A DNA stretch of 64,000 bases. It comes from Lachnospiraceae bacterium. GTDB taxonomy: Bacteria; Bacillota; Clostridia; Lachnospirales; Lachnospiraceae. This document shows, piece by piece, positions 28,813 to 38,376 of this stretch (positions are counted from its first letter, which is position 1; every line of letters starts with the position of its first letter). Both the position numbers and the translations under genes were made by a program. The notes under the pieces are model-generated. The model saw nothing but the letters and a program-made list of their open reading frames with translations. It ran no database searches and was not told the origin of the DNA. The stretch lies in contig CAAFXG010000389.1 of NCBI GenBank assembly GCA_900766925.1, positions 89,952 through 153,951 on the forward strand, in the 5' to 3' direction.

Positions 28813-29689
28813 TACAAAGAATATTGAGGATATAATATTTAATTATCTGCCTGATGAAACCGGTTATCCGGTTAAGGTTATTCAGGCGATGAATTATGCG
28901 TTTAAGGCGGGGGGCAAGAGACTTCGTCCAATGATGATGAAGCTGTGTTATGATTTGTTTGCATGTGAGGAAAAACTTGAAATTATCGCTCCGTTTATGT
29001 CTGCAATAGAAATGATACACACGTATTCGCTTATTCACGATGATTTACCAGCTTTAGATAATGATGAATTAAGACGTGGAAAACCGACTGTGCACGTACA
29101 GTTCGGGGAGGATATAGCTATTTTGGCGGGGGATGGTCTGCTTAACTTTGCCTATGAGACCGCTGCTAAGTCGTTTCTTGTTAATAAGGGTGATTATCGG
29201 GTTGAAAAGGCATATATGCTTCTTACAAGTAAGCCCGGTATACATGGCATGATTGGAGGACAGACTCTCGATGTTATTATGTCAGGAAGGAAGCCTTCTT
29301 TGGAGGAGCTTGAGTATGTGTATCTCAATAAGACGTCAGCACTTATAGAGTGTTCCATGATGATTGGTGCAATCTTAGGAGGTGCGGACGATGCTTCCGT
29401 AGATAAAATCTGTCAGATTGCCAGAGCTGTTGGTATGGCTTTTCAGGTTCAGGATGATATTCTGGATATTCTGGGAGATGAGGCAAAGCTTGGCAAGCCT
29501 TTAAAAAGTGATGAGAAGAATGACAAATATACATATGTTACTATTTATGGCATTGAAGCCTCTGCTAAATATGTTGAGGATATGTCAAATGAGGCGGTTT
29601 CGATATTGAACGGACTTGAAAACGTAAACATTGATGCAAAGAATGATTTGCTTATGCTTATTAAATCTTTGATTAACAGGGATAAATAA
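28802..29689 (+). CDS. ispA: Geranyl/farnesyl diphosphate synthase (IspA type)
   Basis: 295-residue all-trans prenyl diphosphate synthase. The first Asp-rich motif is DDLPALDNDELRRG, the second is DDILDILGD, and GGKRLRPMM is the substrate-binding start. Bulky residues before the first motif (THTYSLIHD region) fit a short-chain product, probably farnesyl diphosphate. It sits with dxs, the first enzyme of the MEP pathway. Confidence 0.94.
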   Translation: MRYSTKNIEDIIFNYLPDETGYPVKVIQAMNYAFKAGGKRLRPMMMKLCYDLFACEEKLEIIAPFMSAIEMIHTYSLIHDDLPALDNDELRRGKPTVHVQFGEDIAILAGDGLLNFAYETAAKSFLVNKGDYRVEKAYMLLTSKPGIHGMIGGQTLDVIMSGRKPSLEELEYVYLNKTSALIECSMMIGAILGGADDASVDKICQIARAVGMAFQVQDDILDILGDEAKLGKPLKSDEKNDKYTYVTIYGIEASAKYVEDMSNEAVSILNGLENVNIDAKNDLLMLIKSLINRDK

Positions 29690-29690
29690 C

Positions 29691-31565
29691 ATGGGACAAC
29701 TTGAGAAAATTAATCATGAAAATGATATAAAAAAATTAAAAACATCAGAGTATAATGAGCTTGCCGATGAAATAAGAGAGTTTCTCATTTCCAGAGTTAG
29801 CAAAAAGGGAGGACATTTAGCGTCTAATCTTGGTGCTGTTGAGCTTACAATGGCTCTTCATCTTTGTATGGATTTCCCTTCAGACAAGCTTGTTTTTGAT
29901 GTGGGACATCAGGCGTATACACATAAGCTGCTTACCGGAAGGAAAGCAGGCTTTGATAATCTGCGTGAATTTGGTGGAATGAGCGGGTTCCCAAAGCGCA
30001 ATGAAAGTAAATGTGATGCTTTTAACACAGGACACAGCTCGACCAGTATTTCTGCTGCCATGGGCTTGGCTGTTGCAAGAGATTTAAATCATGGAACGGA
30101 GAAGATTGCGGCAGTAATCGGTGACGGCTCGCTTACCGGTGGTATGGCATATGAGGCACTCAACAGTCTCGCACAGACTAAGACAGGGTGTGTTATTATT
30201 TTAAATGACAATGAAATGTCTATAGATAAGAATGTGGGTGGACTTTCAAAATATCTTACGAATATTCGTGTCGGAAGTGCTTATAATGATTTAAAGAGTG
30301 GGGTTGAAAACAGCCTTCTTAGCACTAAGGCAGGAGAAAGGGTTGCAAGAACTCTGAAAAGGTCGAAGGATAACATTAAACATATTTTTGTTCCCGGTAT
30401 GTTCTTTGAAGAATTGGGGATAACATATGTTGGTCCAATTGATGGTCATAACATTACAGAAATGGTTTCAACCTTCAGAAAGGCTTTCAGGTTAAATAAG
30501 CCGATTATTATACACGTAAAAACCCAAAAAGGTTATGGCTACAAGTATGCAGAACGGCATCCTGAGGCTTTTCACGGGGTTGGTGCGTTTGATATTACAA
30601 CCGGTAAGCCTGTTCAACAAAAATCGACTCATACATATACGGATATTTTTGCAAAACACATGCTTACTCTTGGTGGGAAATATGATAAGCTGACAGCGAT
30701 TACTGCGGCGATGTCTGTCGGAACAGGTCTGAAGCAATTCTCAGACAAATATCCCGAGCGTTTTTTTGATGTGGGTATAGCTGAACAGCATGCCGTTACC
30801 TTTGCAGCCGGGATGGCTGCCGCCGGGATGATTCCTGTTGTGGCAATTTATTCATCATTTTTGCAAAGGGCATATGACCAGATACTTCACGACGTATGTT
30901 TACAGAATTTGCATGTGATTTTTGCAATAGACAGGTCCGGACTTGTAGGACAGGATGGAGAAACCCATCAGGGTATATATGACATTTCTTATCTGACACA
31001 CATGTCTAATATGACGGTTATGGCTCCAAAGAACAGATATGAGCTTATGGATATGCTGGATTATGCTGTAGAATTTGATGGACCTGTGGCAATTAAGTAT
31101 CCCAGAGGGGATGCATATAAGGGTCTGGCAGAGTATAATGCACCTATTGAATATGGCAGGAGTGAGTTTATATATAGAGGCAGCCGGGTGGCAATCCTTG
31201 CATGTGGAAACATGGTTGAAGAGGCAAATGAGCTTGTAGGTCTTCTGCATGACAAGGGAATTGAGCCTACCCTTGTCAATGTCAGATTTATTTCCAGCAT
31301 TGACCGGGATATGTTAAGGGAGGTTGTTTCCTCATGCAGTGTGCTTGTTACAATGGAGGAAAATGTCGAAGCAGGTGGATATGGTGAGAAGGTTGCAGCA
31401 TATCTTGAGGATAACATGAAGGAGGAAGCAGCAGAGGTTACTCATCTCAATGTTTCAATCCACGCACAGAAGGTTGAACATGGCACAATTAAGGCTCTAA
31501 GGGCTACGCTTGGAATTGATGCAGCTAGTGTATACGATAGAATTTGTAAAGTATTAGACAGGTAA
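29691..31565 (+). CDS. dxs: 1-deoxy-D-xylulose-5-phosphate synthase
   Basis: 624-residue thiamine diphosphate enzyme joining pyruvate and glyceraldehyde 3-phosphate, the first step of the MEP isoprenoid route. Visible motifs: GHQAYTHKLLTGR, the ThDP motif GDGSLTGGMAYEALN...NDN, and the catalytic-Glu region FDVGIAEQHAVTFAAGMA; the C-terminal transketolase domain starts near residue 490. The start lies one base after the ispA stop. Confidence 0.97.
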   Translation: MGQLEKINHENDIKKLKTSEYNELADEIREFLISRVSKKGGHLASNLGAVELTMALHLCMDFPSDKLVFDVGHQAYTHKLLTGRKAGFDNLREFGGMSGFPKRNESKCDAFNTGHSSTSISAAMGLAVARDLNHGTEKIAAVIGDGSLTGGMAYEALNSLAQTKTGCVIILNDNEMSIDKNVGGLSKYLTNIRVGSAYNDLKSGVENSLLSTKAGERVARTLKRSKDNIKHIFVPGMFFEELGITYVGPIDGHNITEMVSTFRKAFRLNKPIIIHVKTQKGYGYKYAERHPEAFHGVGAFDITTGKPVQQKSTHTYTDIFAKHMLTLGGKYDKLTAITAAMSVGTGLKQFSDKYPERFFDVGIAEQHAVTFAAGMAAAGMIPVVAIYSSFLQRAYDQILHDVCLQNLHVIFAIDRSGLVGQDGETHQGIYDISYLTHMSNMTVMAPKNRYELMDMLDYAVEFDGPVAIKYPRGDAYKGLAEYNAPIEYGRSEFIYRGSRVAILACGNMVEEANELVGLLHDKGIEPTLVNVRFISSIDRDMLREVVSSCSVLVTMEENVEAGGYGEKVAAYLEDNMKEEAAEVTHLNVSIHAQKVEHGTIKALRATLGIDAASVYDRICKVLDR

Positions 31566-31570
31566 AGCAT

Positions 31571-32413
31571 ATGGAAAAGATTAAAAAAGAACGTTTGGAT
31601 ATACTTTTGGTAAACAGAGGTCTTGCTGCCTCAAGAGAAAAAGCAAAGGCTGTGATTATGTCAGGAATAGTATATGTTGATGGCAACAAGGAGGATAAGG
31701 CAGGAACTACATTTCCTGAGAATGTCAACATTGAGGTTAAGGGCAATACGCTAAGATATGTGAGCCGAGGTGGCCTCAAGCTTGAAAAGGCCATGCAGCA
31801 ATTTGATATAAAGCTTTCTGATTGTGTCTGCATGGATGTAGGTTCATCAACAGGTGGTTTTACAGATTGTATGCTGCAAAATGGAGCCAAGAAGGTATAT
31901 TCCGTTGATGTAGGTCACGGACAGCTTGACTGGAAGCTAAGAAATGACGACAGGGTAATATGCATGGAGAAAACCAATATACGTTATGTAACTAAGGAGA
32001 ATATCGATGATGAGCTGGATTTTGCATCCATAGATGTATCCTTTATCTCTCTTACTAAGGTTCTGCTTCCTGTAAAGCAGTTGCTTAAGGATAACGGAAG
32101 AATAGTTTGTCTGATTAAGCCTCAGTTTGAGGCAGGAAGAGAAAAGGTTGGGAAAAAGGGCGTTGTCAGAGATAAAAAGGTCCATGCAGAGGTAATCGAT
32201 ATGGTAATCAGCTATGCCAGGAGCATAGAGCTGTATCCTTTACAACTTGATTTTTCTCCTGTTAAAGGACCGGAGGGTAATATAGAATATTTGTTATATT
32301 TATCCAATAATATTAACGATTTGGAAGCATTGGGTGGTACGTCATCCATAGTGATAGATGAGGTTGTTAAGGCCTCACATGACACTCTTGATAAGGAAGG
32401 AAAGCATGAATAG
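31571..32413 (+). CDS. tlyA: TlyA family rRNA (cytidine-2'-O)-methyltransferase
   Basis: 280 residues: an N-terminal S4 RNA-binding domain (RLDILLVNRGLAASREKAKA) and an FtsJ/RrmJ-like Rossmann methyltransferase (MDVGSSTGGFTDCMLQNGA as the SAM motif; IDVSFISLTKVL). It lies between dxs and nadK as in Bacillus yqxC. The end overlaps nadK by 8 bases. Substrate (16S/23S rRNA) is taken from the family. Confidence 0.94.
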   Translation: MEKIKKERLDILLVNRGLAASREKAKAVIMSGIVYVDGNKEDKAGTTFPENVNIEVKGNTLRYVSRGGLKLEKAMQQFDIKLSDCVCMDVGSSTGGFTDCMLQNGAKKVYSVDVGHGQLDWKLRNDDRVICMEKTNIRYVTKENIDDELDFASIDVSFISLTKVLLPVKQLLKDNGRIVCLIKPQFEAGREKVGKKGVVRDKKVHAEVIDMVISYARSIELYPLQLDFSPVKGPEGNIEYLLYLSNNINDLEALGGTSSIVIDEVVKASHDTLDKEGKHE

Positions 32414-33245
32414 GTTTTTAATAATTGCTAATGCAGATAAAGATGTTAATCTTCGACTTAGCTATAAAATATCTGAATACTTATCAAATTACAAGGCGGA
32501 GGCTGTTATTGTAAGTGATGTAAACCGCGATTATGAGGATGGAATCCTGATAAAGGAGAAATATCTTGAGGGAGTTCAGGCGGTTATAGTCTTAGGCGGT
32601 GATGGCACAATGCTTCGTGCTGCACATAGTCTGGGGGAGCACAATATTCCTCTGCTTGGAATTAATTTAGGAACTCTCGGCTTTCTTACAGAGGTTGAAG
32701 AGTCAAATGTATTCCATGCATTAGACAGACTGTGCAGGGATGATTTTGGAATTGAGAGGAGAATAATGATTGAAGGTCAGGTTAAGAATAAGACATATCA
32801 TTCCCTAAATGATATTGTAATTACAAGAGCCGGATTTTCAAGAATTATCGGACTAAGCATTTATGTGAATGACCAGTTGCTCGATACATATGAGGCGGAC
32901 GGTGTTATTGTAGCTACGCCTACCGGTTCAACGGGATATAATCTGTCTGCGGGTGGTCCGATTGTCAGTCCCAAATCAAAGGTCATTGTTGTCACCCCTA
33001 TTTCGCCACACTCACTCACTGCCAAGAGTGTAGTATTTGACAGCTCTGACAAAATAAGAATTGAAATAGTCAAAAAAAGAAAAACACAGGATACAGAAGC
33101 GATAGTTTCCTTTGATGGCGACAATAATATGGAGCTTTCAGCGGGGGATGTTGTTAATGCATCACTCTCCTCAAGGGAAATCAGCCTGATTAAGATGTAT
33201 GACGTGAATTTTTACAGTGTTTTACGTGACAAAATAGGAGGCTGA
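32406..33245 (+). CDS. nadK: NAD kinase
   Basis: 279 residues from ATG 32406, with AAGGAAGG upstream; the frame is open further back inside tlyA but has no site. Motifs: VLGGDGTMLRAAH (NAD kinase GGDG), NLGTLGFLTEV, and TPTGSTGYNLSAGGPIVSP. It makes NADP from NAD and ATP. argR follows 5 bases later. Confidence 0.96.
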   Translation: MNRFLIIANADKDVNLRLSYKISEYLSNYKAEAVIVSDVNRDYEDGILIKEKYLEGVQAVIVLGGDGTMLRAAHSLGEHNIPLLGINLGTLGFLTEVEESNVFHALDRLCRDDFGIERRIMIEGQVKNKTYHSLNDIVITRAGFSRIIGLSIYVNDQLLDTYEADGVIVATPTGSTGYNLSAGGPIVSPKSKVIVVTPISPHSLTAKSVVFDSSDKIRIEIVKKRKTQDTEAIVSFDGDNNMELSAGDVVNASLSSREISLIKMYDVNFYSVLRDKIGG

Positions 33246-33250
33246 AATCA

Positions 33251-33709
33251 GTGAAGCGTAGAAGACAGAATGCAATAATTAAACTAATAAAGGACAATAA
33301 TATAGAAACGCAGGAAGAGCTTACCAAGCTTCTTTGTGAGAGTGGATTTAACACAACTCAGGCAACTGTATCCAGAGATATAAAGGAGCTAAAATTAACC
33401 AAAATTACCTATGACGGAAATAGACATAAATATGTAATTTCTGATGGAAATGATGCTGTAAATCTGGGCTCATATCAGCAGGTTCTGACAAGCAGTATAG
33501 TTTCCATTGACCATGCAGAAAATATAATTGTTGTCAAAACTGTTTCGGGTATGGCTATGGCTGTGGGTGCTGCAATAGACAACATAAACATCCAGGGAAT
33601 TCTTGGTTGTATTGCAGGTGATGATACCTTGTTTCTTGCCATTAAGCACAGCAGTATGGCCGGTCAGATAATTGGAGAGATAAAAAATGTTGCTAAATAT
33701 GCATATTAA
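33251..33709 (+). CDS. argR: Arginine repressor ArgR/AhrC
   Basis: 152 residues with GTG start. The N-terminal winged helix has QATVSRDIKELKLTKI and the C-terminal hexamerisation and arginine domain ends GDDTLFLAIKHSSMAG. It represses arginine biosynthesis and activates catabolism with arginine as corepressor. argD at 56989 is a possible target. It overlaps recN by 23 bases. Confidence 0.95.
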   Translation: MKRRRQNAIIKLIKDNNIETQEELTKLLCESGFNTTQATVSRDIKELKLTKITYDGNRHKYVISDGNDAVNLGSYQQVLTSSIVSIDHAENIIVVKTVSGMAMAVGAAIDNINIQGILGCIAGDDTLFLAIKHSSMAGQIIGEIKNVAKYAY

Positions 33710-35375
33710 AAATATAGTTTTGATAGATGATCTTGATATAAATTTTGATGATGGACTTAATATTTTAACAGGTGAGACGGGAGCCGGTAAATCTATAATT
33801 ATCGGTTCGCTTGGAATCGGAACAGGTGGTAAGTTCCACAAGGAATTACTGCGTAATCAGGAGCAGGATGGCTTGGTTGAGCTTGTTTTTTCTGTTGAGG
33901 GCAGGGAAGATATCAGCAGGAGCCTTACTGACATGGGAATAATATGTGATGATGATGAGGTACTGATTTCAAGACGTTTGTGTGCAAACGGAAGAACGAT
34001 TAACAGGATAAATGATGATAATGTTACGGTGTCAAAGCTAAGGTCAGTGTCGGAGTTACTTATAGATTTGCATGCACAGCATGAACAGCAGACCTTGCTC
34101 AAAGCAGACAGGCACCTTGCAATTCTTGACAGATTTGGCGGAGATGAGCTTCTGACCAGGAAGGCCAGAGTACAAGACTTATATCAGGAATACATGAAGC
34201 TTCGCAGGGAGTATGAGGATTCGTCTATGGACGAGGCTGACAGGAACAGACAGATGGATTTCCTTGATTATCAGATTAAGGAAATTAAAGCTGCTAATCC
34301 TGTTGTCGGTGAAGATGTCGAATTAGAACAGACATATAAGAGGATTGTCAATTCAAAAGAGATTTTACAGGTTGCGGATGAAATATACAAAATTACAGGC
34401 TATGACAATGTGTCTTCGGCAGCAGAACAGATATCTCATGCCCTGCAGCAGATGGGAAGACTTACTGAGCTAGATGGAAATCTTATGGATTCGTATAATA
34501 TCCTTCAGGATATAGACGGAATGCTCAATGATTTTAACCGTGAACTAAGCGGGTATATGGAGGAGGTTGAATTCGATGGTAATGCACTTTCAGAGATTGA
34601 GGACAGGCTTAACCTCGTCAATTCATTAAAGGCCAAATACGGTAATTCCATTGAGCTTATTTTACATACCTGTGAGGAATATGAGGAAGAATATAATAAG
34701 CTTATATCCTATGAGCAGTATATAGATGAGCTTTCAAAGAAGATTAATTCCATTGAAGAGGAGCTTAATGCCGCATCAAAGGAGTTATCGGATTTGCGTA
34801 AAAAGACAGCAAAACACATGTGTGAGCTTATAAGACAATCCCTCGGCGAGCTTAATTTCATGTCCACCGAATTTGAGATGAAATTCAACAAAAAAGACAC
34901 TTATTCGGCAAATGGATTTGATGAGGCATGCTTTATGATTTCTACTAATATCGGAGAACCGATGAGACCACTTTATGAGGTTGCATCAGGTGGTGAATTG
35001 TCAAGAGTAATGCTGGCAATTAAATCCAGCCTTGCATATGAGGATGATACACCTAGTCTTGTTTTCGATGAAATTGACGTTGGAATAAGTGGAAGGACAG
35101 CACAGAGTGTAGCCAAAAAAATGTCAGTGATAAGCAGAAAGCATCAGGTTATTTGTATTACACATCTGCCACAGATAGCGTCAATGGCAGATTCACATTA
35201 CATAATAGAAAAAAATGTGGAAAATAATAAAACTAATACCAGCATAAGGAAGCTTTCAAAGGATGAAGAAATAGGCGAAATTGCAAGGCTTTTAGGTGGA
35301 GAAGAAATAACAAAAACCACAATTACAAGTGCAGAGGAAATGAAAAGATTGGCAGAAAGAACAAAAATTTGCTGA
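33687..35375 (+). CDS. recN: DNA repair protein RecN
   Basis: 562-residue SMC-like protein for double-strand break repair. Walker A GETGAGKSIIIGSL, a Q-loop-like LHAQHEQQTLL, a central coiled coil at about residues 150-400, signature VASGGELSRVMLA, Walker B LVFDEIDVGISG and the H-loop ITHLPQIASMAD. The start inside argR has GGAGAG upstream. Normal length. Confidence 0.97.
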   Translation: MLLNMHIKNIVLIDDLDINFDDGLNILTGETGAGKSIIIGSLGIGTGGKFHKELLRNQEQDGLVELVFSVEGREDISRSLTDMGIICDDDEVLISRRLCANGRTINRINDDNVTVSKLRSVSELLIDLHAQHEQQTLLKADRHLAILDRFGGDELLTRKARVQDLYQEYMKLRREYEDSSMDEADRNRQMDFLDYQIKEIKAANPVVGEDVELEQTYKRIVNSKEILQVADEIYKITGYDNVSSAAEQISHALQQMGRLTELDGNLMDSYNILQDIDGMLNDFNRELSGYMEEVEFDGNALSEIEDRLNLVNSLKAKYGNSIELILHTCEEYEEEYNKLISYEQYIDELSKKINSIEEELNAASKELSDLRKKTAKHMCELIRQSLGELNFMSTEFEMKFNKKDTYSANGFDEACFMISTNIGEPMRPLYEVASGGELSRVMLAIKSSLAYEDDTPSLVFDEIDVGISGRTAQSVAKKMSVISRKHQVICITHLPQIASMADSHYIIEKNVENNKTNTSIRKLSKDEEIGEIARLLGGEEITKTTITSAEEMKRLAERTKIC

Positions 35376-35402
35376 TTATATCAACCTTATATTTTAGATA
35401 AT

Positions 35403-35434
35403 AAGAGTACATTTAAACGTGTACTCTTTTTTTT
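35403..35434 (+). terminator. Intrinsic terminator after recN
   Basis: A 9-bp stem (AAGAGTACA with its complement TGTACTCTT) is followed by T8. It separates the housekeeping run from spoIVB, although the gap to spoIVB is small. Confidence 0.88.
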
Positions 35435-35449
35435 ACGGAGGTTGATGAT

Positions 35450-36520
35450 ATGACTAAAAATAAATATAGAATTTTTCTTCTAATCTGTCTTATTGTCGTA
35501 TGTACCCTGCTGTATTTTGCGTCGGATGCAGAATTTAAGAAGCTGTATTCTTCGGAGAGTGTGCTTGCGGTCAGTGATGAAAACAAGGACTACAAGGTAA
35601 GACCATCCGGGGAGCCTATAGGCATATACGTTAAGACGGATGGAGTTATGGTAATTGATACAAGTGAAATTGAAAATGGTAACGGCAAGAGGGTTTCACC
35701 CTGTAGCAAGGTGTTAAAGCAGGGCGATTATATTGTCAGCATAAATGGAACGCCAATTAACGACAAAAATGACCTTATAGGTATGGTCGAAAAAAGTGAT
35801 GGAAAAGAGCTTTCACTTGGTATTGTAAGGGATGAGGAAAATCTCAGCGTAAAGGTTTGTCCGGCCCTAAATGAAGAAGGAAGATATATGCTGGGACTAT
35901 GGGTAAAGGATGATATTTCAGGTATTGGTACTCTTACATTTGTCGATGATAAGAGCTTTGGAGCTCTGGGTCACAGCATAAATGACAATGATACCGGTGC
36001 CGTTTTTTCAATATCAGATGGTGCGATTTACGGAACTAATCTAATAAATATTGTCAAGACAGATGGGAGTAATCCGGGACGCCTTGAGGGGATGATAGAT
36101 TATTCCTCAAAAAATTTATTAGGCAGAGTCGAAAAAAATGATATGTTTGGAATTTCAGGTTTTATTACACAAAAGGGAGAAAAAAAGCTGAAAAGCCAGG
36201 ATTTGATGGAGGTTTGCAGTAAACAGGAGGCTCATACAGGCAGGGCATATCTGCTCTCTGCGATTACAGGTGAACCGACATATTACGAGGTACAAATTAC
36301 AAGTATAGATACAGCAGGGGACAGTGATAATAAAGGAATCGAAATAAAAGTAACAGACAGCAGATTACTTGCGATTACAGGTGGAATAGTGCAGGGAATG
36401 AGTGGAACACCTATTATTCAGGACGGCAAGCTGCTTGGTGCTGTTACCCATGTTTTTCTAAAAGATTCGACAAAAGGATACGGTGCGTTTGTCTGCGACA
36501 TGATTGAAAAAAATGACTGA
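35450..36520 (+). CDS. spoIVB: SpoIVB serine peptidase (S55), sporulation checkpoint protease
   Basis: 356 residues: one N-terminal membrane helix (IFLLICLIVVCTLLYFA), a PDZ domain at about 85-140 (LKQGDYIVSINGTPINDKND), then the S55 peptidase with GALGHSINDNDTG (catalytic His) and GMSGTPIIQDGKLLGAVTHV (catalytic Ser). In B. subtilis it is made in the forespore and cleaves SpoIVFA to activate pro-sigma-K. GGAGG precedes ATG 35450. It is next to the spo0A genes, as in most spore formers. Confidence 0.96.
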   Translation: MTKNKYRIFLLICLIVVCTLLYFASDAEFKKLYSSESVLAVSDENKDYKVRPSGEPIGIYVKTDGVMVIDTSEIENGNGKRVSPCSKVLKQGDYIVSINGTPINDKNDLIGMVEKSDGKELSLGIVRDEENLSVKVCPALNEEGRYMLGLWVKDDISGIGTLTFVDDKSFGALGHSINDNDTGAVFSISDGAIYGTNLINIVKTDGSNPGRLEGMIDYSSKNLLGRVEKNDMFGISGFITQKGEKKLKSQDLMEVCSKQEAHTGRAYLLSAITGEPTYYEVQITSIDTAGDSDNKGIEIKVTDSRLLAITGGIVQGMSGTPIIQDGKLLGAVTHVFLKDSTKGYGAFVCDMIEKND

Positions 36521-36541
36521 AAATGCTGTCATTTTCTACTG

Positions 36542-36594
36542 TCGCAACTTGCGAAGCGTTATGTATTGCCCTCGTAAAATAGCGACTATATAAT
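36542..36594 (+). promoter_or_regulatory. Palindrome and sigma-A-type promoter before the first spo0A gene
   Basis: A 13-base palindrome TCGCAACTTGCGA (36542-36554) sits 11 bases before TTGCCC (36566-36571), which is 17 bases from TATAAT (36589-36594). The palindrome overlaps TGTCGCA (from 36540), one mismatch from a 0A box (TGTCGAA). Confidence 0.6.
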
Positions 36595-36642
36595 TACTTT
36601 TGATAAACAGATATGAAATCTGTTGAAGAAAGGGAGGATTCT

Positions 36643-37434
36643 ATGAAAACGAAGGTACTTGTCGTGAAGCATGATGCAAGAAGCGCGGAAGAAGTAATAA
36701 AAATTCTTGAACAGGATAAGGATATTGAAGTATGTGGCTGTTTAAATGACGGGGAGATGGCAGTTTCACAGATTAAAAAGTACAATCCTGATGTTATAAT
36801 ATTAGATCTTTTACTTCCGAATGTGGATGGCATCGCAGTCATGGATGAGGTTAATAGTCTTGGAAACAGGGGATACAAATTTATTGTATGTGGAAATACA
36901 AACCAGATAAAGTTTACGGAAATGATCTGTAAGGGGAATATGCAGAATGTTTTTGTAAATATAATTGACCAGAATACACGAATAGATTTATGTAAGGAGG
37001 TTCTTGAAACAGCTAAGGTTAAGTCTAAGGATGTAAGGATATACAAGGACAGGGAAGATGAAAAACAGGATATGAATGAGCTTGAGGTACTGGTTACCGA
37101 AATAATTCATGAAATTGGTGTTCCTGCACATATCAAGGGTTACCAGTATTTGAGAAGCTCAATTATTATGGCTGTTAATGACATGGATATTTTAAACTCT
37201 ATTACGAAGCAGCTTTATCCTACTATCGCAAAGGAACATGGTACAACACCTTCAAGGGTAGAAAGGGCAATAAGACATGCAATAGAGGTTGCGTGGGGAC
37301 GTGGCAAGGCAGATACTATACATGAATTATTCGGCTACTCTTTAAATCAGGGAAGAACTAAACCGACAAATTCAGAATTTATAGCACTTATTGCTGATAA
37401 AATACGTTTAGAAACGAAAATGAAAACTGCATAA
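36643..37434 (+). CDS. Spo0A paralog with degenerate receiver domain
   Basis: 263 residues from ATG 36643, with AGGGAGG upstream; an earlier in-frame ATG at 36613 lacks a site. The C-terminal Spo0A DNA-binding domain is intact ([52 protein letters not shown]). The receiver keeps the phospho-acceptor Asp55 ([13 protein letters not shown]). It has K9-H10 where canonical Spo0A has the Mg-binding Asp pair, and I find no KP motif at the conserved Lys position. It is therefore probably not phosphorylated normally. It lies directly upstream of a second, more canonical spo0A. Confidence 0.9.
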   Translation: MKTKVLVVKHDARSAEEVIKILEQDKDIEVCGCLNDGEMAVSQIKKYNPDVIILDLLLPNVDGIAVMDEVNSLGNRGYKFIVCGNTNQIKFTEMICKGNMQNVFVNIIDQNTRIDLCKEVLETAKVKSKDVRIYKDREDEKQDMNELEVLVTEIIHEIGVPAHIKGYQYLRSSIIMAVNDMDILNSITKQLYPTIAKEHGTTPSRVERAIRHAIEVAWGRGKADTIHELFGYSLNQGRTKPTNSEFIALIADKIRLETKMKTA

Positions 37435-37454
37435 AACAAAAAATGTAAATTTTT

Positions 37455-37496
37455 AGTCGAATATTGCTTGACAAGAAAAAGTTAAAATTATATCAT
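37455..37496 (+). promoter_or_regulatory. 0A-like box and sigma-A promoter before spo0A
   Basis: TTGACA (37468-37473), 17 bases, TATCAT (37491-37496). AGTCGAA at 37455-37461, one mismatch from the 0A box TGTCGAA, sits 6 bases before the -35. This would allow Spo0A feedback on its own gene. Confidence 0.65.
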
Positions 37497-37547
37497 CACC
37501 ATAGGTTAAATTGATTGATATGGTGATGTAGCAGAAGGGGAGATATT

Positions 37548-38339
37548 ATGACCAAACAGAATGTTAAGGTTGTAATTGCCGATTCGGGCTATGAGATGCT
37601 ATCAAGACAATTACAACTGCAAAGTGGGGAGATTCAAATTGTTAGCGCAACCGACGATGGAAGTAAACTATACGACCTGGTATGTGATAGTAAGCCGGAC
37701 GTGCTCTTAATTGATGTGTTTATAACCAATGTAGATGGGCTGGAGGTTGTAGAACAGATAAGAGCGGATGATGAACTTACAGATACTAAGATAATATTTT
37801 TATCAACGGTTGGCTCACCAAGGATTATCAATATGGCTTTTAATTTAGGCGCAGATTATTACATAATGAAGCCTTGTAATCCTGACATACTTACCAAAAG
37901 GATTTTGCAGATTGCCGGATTGGAAAAGGATGGGGAATCCGAGATGGGAGAAATCCAGCAGTTAAATGCCAAATATGAGGCGAGTTCAATTGAAAATGAT
38001 GTCACTGAGATAATAAGGGAAATAGGCATCCCTGCTCATATCAAGGGATATCAGTACATAAGAGAAGGAATAATAATGGCTATTAATGATATGAATATGC
38101 TTAATTATATCACTAAGCTGTTATATCCGAGTATCGCGAAAAAATATAAGACTACATCAAGTAGTGTTGAAAGAGCAATAAGACATGCTATTGAGGTTGC
38201 TTGGGGAAGAGGACGCTTAGAGGTCATCGAGGAAATGTTCGGATACACGGTAAGTGCGGGCAAGGGTAAACCAACTAATTCTGAGTTTATTGCACTTATT
38301 GCAGACAAGCTCAGAATAGAATATAAGATGCACGCATAA
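37548..38339 (+). CDS. spo0A: Sporulation transcription factor Spo0A
   Basis: 263 residues, standard length. The receiver has Asp11 (ADSG; the second acidic residue is Ser12), phospho-acceptor Asp56 ([12 protein letters not shown]), the conserved Ser/Thr (IIFLSTVG) and Lys in YYIMKPCN. The effector domain is Spo0A-specific: [47 protein letters not shown]. It is the master regulator of sporulation entry. One oddity is that the recognition-helix Arg of the usual SRVERA is Ser here (SSVERA), whereas the upstream paralog keeps Arg. The ribosome binding site is AGGGGAG. Confidence 0.94.
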   Translation: MTKQNVKVVIADSGYEMLSRQLQLQSGEIQIVSATDDGSKLYDLVCDSKPDVLLIDVFITNVDGLEVVEQIRADDELTDTKIIFLSTVGSPRIINMAFNLGADYYIMKPCNPDILTKRILQIAGLEKDGESEMGEIQQLNAKYEASSIENDVTEIIREIGIPAHIKGYQYIREGIIMAINDMNMLNYITKLLYPSIAKKYKTTSSSVERAIRHAIEVAWGRGRLEVIEEMFGYTVSAGKGKPTNSEFIALIADKLRIEYKMHA

Positions 38340-38376
38340 TAAAAGAACAATGTAGATCAGGAAAGGAGATACAAAA

